Assembly: GCF_002157875.1 (NCBI RefSeq)
Contig: NZ_CP021376.1
Location: 682,001 to 746,000 of the forward strand
Length of the DNA: 64,000 bases
Source: Oceanisphaera avium
GTDB taxonomy: Bacteria; Pseudomonadota; Gammaproteobacteria; Enterobacterales; Aeromonadaceae
Direction of reading: 5' to 3'
Shown one piece after another: positions 58,499 to 64,000 of the stretch. Position numbers and translations under genes: made by a program. Under the pieces are notes generated by a model. That model made no database searches. It saw only the letters and a program-made list of their open reading frames with translations, and had not been told where the DNA came from. Numbering within the stretch: the first letter of the stretch is position 1; each line of letters starts with the position of its first letter.

Positions 58499-60073
58499 TT
58501 AAAATTGCTCAGCACTTGCTGCCTGCCACAGCTCGGCATAAGAGGCGGGAATATCCTCACCGAGGAGCTGCTTAGGCAATAAAGTATCGACAGACAATAT
58601 AAATGGCTGCGCTCTGGCATATTCTTGGCGGTGATAAATCATTGCAGGAGTTAACTTATCGGGATGATCTAATCCCATTGCGCCCACTAACTCCCTAAAT
58701 GCATTTAAGGTATTAGTATGGTAATGGCTGACCGCTATGCCTTTTTCATCTACCTTAATCGCTTTATTACGACTAGGATCTTGGGTGGTGACACCGGTTG
58801 GGCATTCATTAGTATGACAACGCCGCGCTTGTATACAGCCTAATGAAAACATAAAGGGGCGCGCCGCATTAAACATATCCGCACCTAATGCTGACTTTAA
58901 AACTAAATCAAAGCCCAGCGCCACCTTACCGCTGGCTATTAAGCGAATATGCTCTCTTAGGCCTACCCCAATTAGACATTGATTTACAAAGGGCAGCGCC
59001 TCATTAATATAATTTCCTAAACTGTCCGAAAACTCTTGGGGTGCCGCACCTGTGCCACCTTCAGCGCCATCAATGGTAATAAAGTCAGGCAAAATACCTG
59101 TTTCTAACATTGCTTTACAAATACTTAAAAACTCAGAGCGTTTTCCTAAACACATCTTAAAGCCTACTGGCTTACCGCCCGATAGTGCGCGTAATTGCTC
59201 TACAAACTTCAATAAACCAATGGGCGTGCTAAATTCACTATGACTCGGTGGTGACACACAGTCTTTACCCAATTGAATAAGGCGGGTATCGGCGATTTCT
59301 GGCGTTATTTTACTGGCTAATAACAAGCCGCCATGAGCCGGCTTAGCGCCTTGGCTAAGCTTAAGTTCAATCATTTTTACTTGCTTAAGTTGCGCTTTTT
59401 CTGCGAATAAATCAGGGGAAAAACGCCCCTCAGGGGTACGACAACCAAAGTAAGCCGTCCCAATCTGCCAGATCAAATCACCATTGTGCTCTAAATGATA
59501 AGGGCTAATGCTGCCCTCACCGGTGTTATGCGCAAATCCACCGCGCGCGGCCCCTAAATTAAGAGCTGAAACCGCCGGCGCCGACAGCGCACCAAAGCTC
59601 ATGGCCGAAATATTTAATCGCGAGGCTAAATAAGGCTGGCTGCACTGCGGGCCGCCAACCTTAATGCGCAGCACCTCACTGGGCACTTCTTTAGGGGCTA
59701 AGCTGTGTTCGGCGTAATTAAAACCCGGCGCATCAAAATCATACAGGGTGCCAAAAGGGGAAGCATCGGATTTATTAGCGGCTCTGTGCTCGATTAAAGT
59801 GCGTTGCATGCGATTAAAAGGGCGGCCACTAAATTCTGACTCAAAAAAATATTGGCGTAATTCGGGGCGGATAAATTCCAGTAAGTAGCGTAAGTGGCCG
59901 ATCACTGGGTAATTATTTAATACGTTAGTTGAAGAGCTAAGATCTCTGACTCCAACAATCGTTAATGCCACACCCAGGATTAATAAATACAAACTCGGTG
60001 GCCAGTAAATAGTGGCAACAGCTAACAAACTTAAAATAATAATAGATAGTGTAATAAAATGCGTGCGATACAT
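58499..60073 (-). CDS. Membrane-anchored FMN-binding glutamate synthase-like protein
   Basis: 524 aa from MYRTHFITLSI. Two N-terminal membrane helices (~5-45), then a GltS/GltB FMN-barrel domain (~140-480): MSFGALSAPAVSALNLGAA, NTGEGSISPYHL, GAKPAHGGLL, IDGAEGGTGAAPQEF, and a cysteine trio CIQARRCHTNECPTG matching the 3Fe-4S site. No glutaminase domain, so it is not a complete glutamate synthase; role unclear, perhaps an oxidoreductase using glutamate or ammonia at the membrane. Longer starts to 60133 are possible but unsupported. The ~370 bp upstream to 60447 holds no gene; it contains an imperfect inverted repeat around 60323-60359. Confidence 0.85.
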   Translation of the reverse strand: MYRTHFITLSIIILSLLAVATIYWPPSLYLLILGVALTIVGVRDLSSSTNVLNNYPVIGHLRYLLEFIRPELRQYFFESEFSGRPFNRMQRTLIEHRAANKSDASPFGTLYDFDAPGFNYAEHSLAPKEVPSEVLRIKVGGPQCSQPYLASRLNISAMSFGALSAPAVSALNLGAARGGFAHNTGEGSISPYHLEHNGDLIWQIGTAYFGCRTPEGRFSPDLFAEKAQLKQVKMIELKLSQGAKPAHGGLLLASKITPEIADTRLIQLGKDCVSPPSHSEFSTPIGLLKFVEQLRALSGGKPVGFKMCLGKRSEFLSICKAMLETGILPDFITIDGAEGGTGAAPQEFSDSLGNYINEALPFVNQCLIGVGLREHIRLIASGKVALGFDLVLKSALGADMFNAARPFMFSLGCIQARRCHTNECPTGVTTQDPSRNKAIKVDEKGIAVSHYHTNTLNAFRELVGAMGLDHPDKLTPAMIYHRQEYARAQPFILSVDTLLPKQLLGEDIPASYAELWQAASAEQF

Positions 60074-60447
60074 ACCAATCCCTATAGTTATGCGCGAAGT
60101 TTTTAGTTTGCGTACTTTAATAACGCCCTGCAAGATGTAATTGTTAACGTTTTTTCAACTTAGTTATAACCCGCTCTATAGCTTGCTGCTTTCAGCGTAG
60201 CGCATCGCGCCTGCATCGTAATGATATTGCGTTATTTTCTAGCGTGTTATTTGCCAACATTTCCTCATGTTAAGCACGATCCTTAAGCAAAAATCTTAAA
60301 AAACACCCTAAATTTTTATCTCTCACACCGAGCAGGGCTGAAATCTCGCTCCCTGTGTGGCTTATAGCGTTGCAGGTTAGTGAGTGTTTAATCTACAAAA
60401 AACGCGCATTTTTAAGCTGAAAATTGAGTCTTACAAGCAGCATTTGC

Positions 60448-60461
60448 TTGATTTAGATCAA
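60448..60461. promoter_or_regulatory. FNR box upstream of nrdGD
   Basis: TTGAT-TTAG-ATCAA, a perfect match to the FNR consensus, 82 bp before nrdG; anaerobic activation expected. Confidence 0.88.
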
Positions 60462-60492
60462 TCCTGCAAAAAACAGTAGGTCTATGGTGATC

Positions 60493-60537
60493 ACCACATT
60501 TAGTGCTTAATAAATTATTAAACACAATATATGGGGT
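60493..60537. promoter_or_regulatory. Possible pair of NrdR boxes
   Basis: ACACAATATATGGGGT (60522-60537) closely resembles the NrdR box I recall (acaCwAtATaTwGtgt), and ACCACATTTAGTGCT (60493-60507) is a weaker copy about 30 bp away, near the usual three-turn spacing. It overlaps the region just before nrdG, so repression is plausible. Confidence 0.5.
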
Positions 60538-60543
60538 TTTGAG

Positions 60544-61002
60544 ATGGTTTTGCATTACAGCCATGAGCAGATAGTGTGGCAAGAAGTCCCGGGAGAAACC
60601 TCTCTCGCTTACACCATCTCCGGTTGTCCGGTGGGATGTAAGGGATGCCATAGCGTAGATACTTGGCCTAAAGGCAGTGGGCAAGCCCTAACTCAAGACT
60701 ATTTATTAGCGCGACTGATGCTGTATCAAGACTTGATTAGCTGCGTGCTGTTTTTAGGAGGCGAATGGCAACCTCATGCACTCTTACCCTTATTGCGCTT
60801 GGCTAAGGAGAAAGGGTTAAAAACTTGCCTCTACACTGGCTTAGACACGGTTTCTGGCGAGCTGCAAGCAGAGCTGGATTATCTTAAGACGGGTCCTTGG
60901 ATCGCCGCCTTAGGCGGGCTTGATAGCCCTAATACCAACCAGCGCTTTGTCCACCTCGCCAGTGGAGCATGTTTAAACCAGCACTTTTGGCGAGCGCCAT
61001 AA
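60544..61002 (+). CDS. nrdG: Anaerobic ribonucleotide reductase activating protein
   Basis: 152 aa radical SAM protein with CxxxCxxC (CPVGCKGCHS) for the 4Fe-4S cluster and LGGEW in place of the usual GGEP. Generates the glycyl radical on NrdD. Precedes nrdD, the reverse of the enterobacterial order. Controlled by the FNR box and possible NrdR boxes; 34 bp gap to nrdD. Confidence 0.92.
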   Translation: MVLHYSHEQIVWQEVPGETSLAYTISGCPVGCKGCHSVDTWPKGSGQALTQDYLLARLMLYQDLISCVLFLGGEWQPHALLPLLRLAKEKGLKTCLYTGLDTVSGELQAELDYLKTGPWIAALGGLDSPNTNQRFVHLASGACLNQHFWRAP

Positions 61003-61036
61003 CCGTTTCGCCGCTGTCATTAACGAGAGAGAAATT

Positions 61037-62845
61037 ATGTTACGACTTACCGAAGGGCAAATTGATAATAAGTTGCAATTTATTCAAGACTATTTGCAGG
61101 CTGAGAATGCTGCCGATGGCTCTAAGATGGATGCTAACGCTAATGTGACTCAAAAAAACGTGGCCACATTAGAAACAGAATTAATGAAAGACTTTTTTGT
61201 ACAAGTTAATCGCGCCCAAGTGAGTAACAAAATAAGTGCGCTGTTTGGGGAGGACTTGGCTGCCGAGTATGTACGCCAAATTGAAGACCATGAAATTTAT
61301 GTCCACGATGAGACCAGCTTAAAGCCTTATTGTGTGTCAGTGACTATGTATCCTTTTTTACGAGATGGTCTGACTAAGCTTGGCGGCGAGTCTCAAGGTC
61401 CTAAACACTTAGAATCATTTTGCGGCACCTTCGTGAACTTTGTGTTTGCGGTCAGTGCTCAATTTGCCGGCGCGGTCGCGACCGTTGAATTTTTAACTTA
61501 TTTTGATTATTTTGCGCGCCGTGATTATGGCGACGATTATCTCAATACCCATCCTAAGCACATTGCTAATCACTTACAGCATGTCGTGTATGCACTGAAT
61601 CAGCCTGCAGCGGCGCGCGGTTACCAAAGTGTATTTTGGAATATCTCACTGTACGACCGTTATTATTTTGACAGTATGTTTGGCGAGTTTGTGTTCCCTG
61701 ACTTCACCAAGCCGAGCTGGTCAAGTGTTGCCCAGTTACAAAACTTCTTTCTTGATTGGTTTAATGACGAGCGCAGTAAAACCATTCTCACTTTCCCAGT
61801 GGTCACGGCCGCTATGCTAACTCACGAAAACGAGTGCAAAGACCAAGTGTTTGCCAAAGAAATGGCCGACCATATGGCCAAAGGCAGCTCGTTTTTTGTC
61901 TACTTATCTGATAACGCCGACTCGCTTGCATCTTGCTGTCGGTTGCGCAGTGAAATTGCCGACAACACCTTTTCCTATACGCTGGGTGCCGGCGGCGTGG
62001 CAACTGGCTCTATTAATGTGATTACCATTAACATGAATCGCTTAGTACAAGATGGCCGAGACTTAGCGGTGGAGCTTCGTAAAATCCATCAATATCAAGT
62101 GGCCTATCGCCACCTTATGGAGGATTACTTAGCGGCGGGCTTACTCACAGTATACGAGGCAGGCTTTATTAGTTTAGATAAGCAATTTTTAACCATTGGT
62201 ATTAATGGCATGGCCGAGGCGGCGGAGTCCCAAGGCATTAGTGTGGGTAACAATGCCCCCTATAAAGACTTTGTGCGCCGGCATTTAAAGGTGATTTATG
62301 ATGCTAACAAGCTAGCTAAAGCTGAGTTTGGCTACATGTTTAATACTGAATTTGTACCCGCTGAAAACTTAGGCGTTAAAAATGCCCAGTGGGATGCCAA
62401 TGATGGCTATTTAGTGTCTCGCGATTGTTATAACTCTTATTTTTATATCGTTGAAGATGAAGAGACCAATGCGCTTGATAAGTTTATGTTGCATGGGAGA
62501 GAGCTAATAGACTATCTCGATGGCGGCTCGGCACTGCATCTTAACCTTGAAGAAGCGCTCTCTAGTGCGGGTTACTTAGCCTTGTTTAATATTGCTGCTC
62601 GTACTGGCTGTAATTACTTTTGTATCAACGTAAAAATTACCATTTGTAATGAGTGTGAGCACATAGATAAGCGCACGCTGGCTCGCTGCTCTGCGTGTCA
62701 GTCACTAGATATAGATCATGCCTCGCGAGTGATTGGCTACTTAAAGCGCGTCTCTGCTTATAGCGCAGGGCGACGTAAAGAGCATGCCCTGCGCCATTAT
62801 CACCGCGACTCTCAACAACAAATCCCCGTCGCCAAGGCGAGTTAA
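61037..62845 (+). CDS. nrdD: Anaerobic ribonucleoside-triphosphate reductase (class III)
   Basis: 602 aa, shorter than E. coli NrdD (712) because the N-terminal ATP-cone is missing, so dATP inhibition via a cone is not expected. Active-site cysteines SCCRLR, substrate loop GAGGVATGSINVITINMNRL, C-terminal zinc ribbon CNECEH...CSACQS, and glycyl radical motif RVIGYLKR with Gly567. Makes dNTPs without oxygen after activation by NrdG. GAGAG ribosome site. Convergent with ubiT, overlapping by 4 bp. Confidence 0.95.
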   Translation: MLRLTEGQIDNKLQFIQDYLQAENAADGSKMDANANVTQKNVATLETELMKDFFVQVNRAQVSNKISALFGEDLAAEYVRQIEDHEIYVHDETSLKPYCVSVTMYPFLRDGLTKLGGESQGPKHLESFCGTFVNFVFAVSAQFAGAVATVEFLTYFDYFARRDYGDDYLNTHPKHIANHLQHVVYALNQPAAARGYQSVFWNISLYDRYYFDSMFGEFVFPDFTKPSWSSVAQLQNFFLDWFNDERSKTILTFPVVTAAMLTHENECKDQVFAKEMADHMAKGSSFFVYLSDNADSLASCCRLRSEIADNTFSYTLGAGGVATGSINVITINMNRLVQDGRDLAVELRKIHQYQVAYRHLMEDYLAAGLLTVYEAGFISLDKQFLTIGINGMAEAAESQGISVGNNAPYKDFVRRHLKVIYDANKLAKAEFGYMFNTEFVPAENLGVKNAQWDANDGYLVSRDCYNSYFYIVEDEETNALDKFMLHGRELIDYLDGGSALHLNLEEALSSAGYLALFNIAARTGCNYFCINVKITICNECEHIDKRTLARCSACQSLDIDHASRVIGYLKRVSAYSAGRRKEHALRHYHRDSQQQIPVAKAS

Positions 62846-63360
62846 GCCGCCCGTTTGTGGTGGCGATCCATCAGTTGTTCGGCGAGCAGGCTAGACCACT
62901 GGTGAGCGAAGGCGGGTAAATGGGTTTGCAGCTCAATGGTGTCGAGAAAGTTTTTAAGCTGCAAGCCCAACTCGGTATCACCGCTAAGGCTGAGTTTGCG
63001 GCGAAAGAACAAGGTGTCGGGATCCACTTGTTGGGTCATTAACAACATTAAGTCTTCCATATCACCGGCCAGCGCCACATCTGCCTCAGTTAAGTGAGGT
63101 TGTACCTTAAGGCTGGGCTGTTGATGGTGATTAACGACTGAGATGGAAAAATGAACGTTAAGATCTTGTACTTTCACGCGTACCCATTTTTGCTCCATAA
63201 ACTGCAGATCCCCGCCCGCCAGCTCTTTTTTAAAGAACTGGTTAAATAACCGCTCTAAAGTGAACTGGCAAGCAATAGGGGGCAGCCAATTAACGGTGTG
63301 TTTGGCCACTTTGGGCAGCGTATTTAGCACATTATGAATTAAAAACTGTTTGGCATTCAT
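62842..63360 (-). CDS. ubiT: UbiT, anaerobic ubiquinone biosynthesis SCP2-domain protein
   Basis: 172 aa from MNAKQFLIHNVLNTLPKV (E. coli YhbT/UbiT 174). SCP2 sterol-carrier-like fold: LEVQ-type lipid pocket segments FTLERLFNQFFKKELAGGDLQFMEQKWVRV, EADVALAGDMEDLMLLMTQQVDPDTLFFRRKLSLSGDTELGL. Binds isoprenoid quinone precursors in O2-independent ubiquinone synthesis. Divergent from ubiU with an FNR-like box between. A longer frame to 63435 would include the promoter region and was dropped. Confidence 0.92.
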   Translation of the reverse strand: MNAKQFLIHNVLNTLPKVAKHTVNWLPPIACQFTLERLFNQFFKKELAGGDLQFMEQKWVRVKVQDLNVHFSISVVNHHQQPSLKVQPHLTEADVALAGDMEDLMLLMTQQVDPDTLFFRRKLSLSGDTELGLQLKNFLDTIELQTHLPAFAHQWSSLLAEQLMDRHHKRAA

Positions 63361-63421
63361 ACAACTTAACTCACTAAAAGAATAAAGTGCCATGAAGATA
63401 ACAAATCCCATTGGCTGAGCA

Positions 63422-63435
63422 TTAATGTAAATCAA
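63422..63435. promoter_or_regulatory. FNR-like box between ubiT and ubiU
   Basis: TTAAT-GTAA-ATCAA, one mismatch to TTGAT-N4-ATCAA, in the divergent promoter region of two anaerobic ubiquinone genes. Confidence 0.7.
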
Positions 63436-63456
63436 GTAATTATTGAAGAGGGCGTT

Positions 63457-64000
63457 ATGGAGCTATTGTGTCCTGCAGGCAGTGTGCCTGCTTTAAAAGC
63501 TGCCATTGAGAACGGGGCAGATGCGGTTTATGTGGGCTTAAAAGACAAAACTAACGCTAGGCATTTTGCTGGCTTAAATATTGATGCTCATGGTTTGCGC
63601 GATGCAGTCGATTATGTGCATAAACACGGTAAAAAATTGCACTTAGCCATTAACACTTTTGCCCAAGCCGCTGAATTTTCCCATTGGCAACGCGCCGTAG
63701 ATACGGCAGTGGCGGCTAAGGTGGATGTGCTAATTGTGGCTGATATAGCGCTGTTAAGTTACATCAGTACTCAGTACCCAGAGCAAGAAATCCACTTATC
63801 GGTACAAGCCTCTACCACTAATAAAGCAGCCATTGATTTTTACCAAACTCAATTTGGCGTAAAGCGCATCGTCTTGCCACGGGTGCTTGCGATGAACCAA
63901 GTACGCGCACTGGCACAAAGTACTGATATCGACTTAGAGGTTTTTGCCTTTGGCAGCCTGTGTATTATGGCAGAAGGGCGCTGCTACTTAAGCTCCTATA
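63457..64000 (+). CDS. ubiU: UbiU, U32-family anaerobic ubiquinone hydroxylase subunit (3' truncated)
   Basis: The first 181 codons are present; the frame is open at the window edge. MELLCPAGSVPALKAAIENGADAVYVGLK, TNARHFAGLN, HLAINTFAQ, VQASTTNKAAIDFY and FGSLCIMAEGRCYLSSY match E. coli YhbU/UbiU; the last contains the first two cysteines of its 4Fe-4S site. Works with UbiV and UbiT in O2-independent hydroxylation of ubiquinone precursors. AGAGG ribosome site; the start was placed by homology. Confidence 0.93.
   Translation, partial: MELLCPAGSVPALKAAIENGADAVYVGLKDKTNARHFAGLNIDAHGLRDAVDYVHKHGKKLHLAINTFAQAAEFSHWQRAVDTAVAAKVDVLIVADIALLSYISTQYPEQEIHLSVQASTTNKAAIDFYQTQFGVKRIVLPRVLAMNQVRALAQSTDIDLEVFAFGSLCIMAEGRCYLSSY

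Noticed and set aside
60247..60262. TTATTTGCCAACATTT as a fourth Ter-like site
   Set aside because: Has an inserted base and loses the ATACT end that includes the lock position; probably coincidence.

Overview
The window reads as a chromosomal segment of a gammaproteobacterium with moderate GC. Gene order and protein similarity recall Enterobacterales, Vibrionales and especially Aeromonadales (an Oceanisphaera/Oceanimonas/Zobellella-like organism is my guess, not proven). Supporting signs are an enterobacterial-style his operon with a His leader peptide, minCDE-ycgL-ycgM-ycgN, prkA-yeaH-ycgB, thrS-infC-rpmI-rplT-pheST-ihfA, dsbB near fadR, and a Tus replication-terminator protein. I see no prophage, transposase, integron or CRISPR array; this is mostly core chromosome.

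Layout. 1-9.8 kb: two tandem paralogous EAL proteins, the pqiABC lipid-transport operon, then a translationally coupled response regulator / CheC phosphatase / PAS-GGDEF cyclase operon. 9.8-16.4 kb: aspC, tus, and a Fur-boxed iron(III) ABC transporter (fbpABC). 16.4-23.9 kb: complete hisGDCBHAFI operon with leader peptide and attenuator. 24-32 kb: kefB-like antiporter, yoaA helicase, tsaB, a tiny Arg-rich ORF, fadD, rnd. 32-37 kb: minCDE, ycgL, ycgM, ycgN, dsbB, fadR. 37-42 kb: prkA, yeaH (broken by a one-base frameshift) and spoVR/ycgB. 42-45 kb: a possible small RNA, cdaR, glycerate kinase. 45-50 kb: two identical tRNA-Val(GAC) genes, a DUF3080 lipoprotein, a MATE pump, ribE, small Cys-rich protein, pteridine-reductase-like SDR, TerB-like protein. 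50-58 kb: thrS-infC-rpmI-rplT-pheS-pheT-ihfA, cobB. 58-64 kb: membrane-anchored glutamate-synthase-like protein, then anaerobic genes nrdG-nrdD and ubiT/ubiU with FNR-type boxes.

Most interesting signal: a 15-bp sequence (TTATGCCAACATACT on the + strand) occurs three times, always intergenic and always in the same orientation, one copy 4 bp upstream of the tus start codon. Its other strand begins AGTATGTTG, identical to the first half of the E. coli Ter core, but the second half differs (GCATAA instead of TAACTAA). I infer a lineage-specific Ter site family, with this window lying on one arm of a replication fork trap. By analogy with E. coli polarity, forks moving toward lower coordinates would be blocked. 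Normal replication would then run rightward, co-directional with the + strand translation gene block.

Other points worth checking: infC apparently starts with AUA; yeaH is split by a missing G in a G run; a candidate ~100-nt small RNA has a promoter and terminator; FadR has an N-terminal VIK-type repeat extension; nrdG precedes nrdD, with FNR and possible NrdR boxes upstream.
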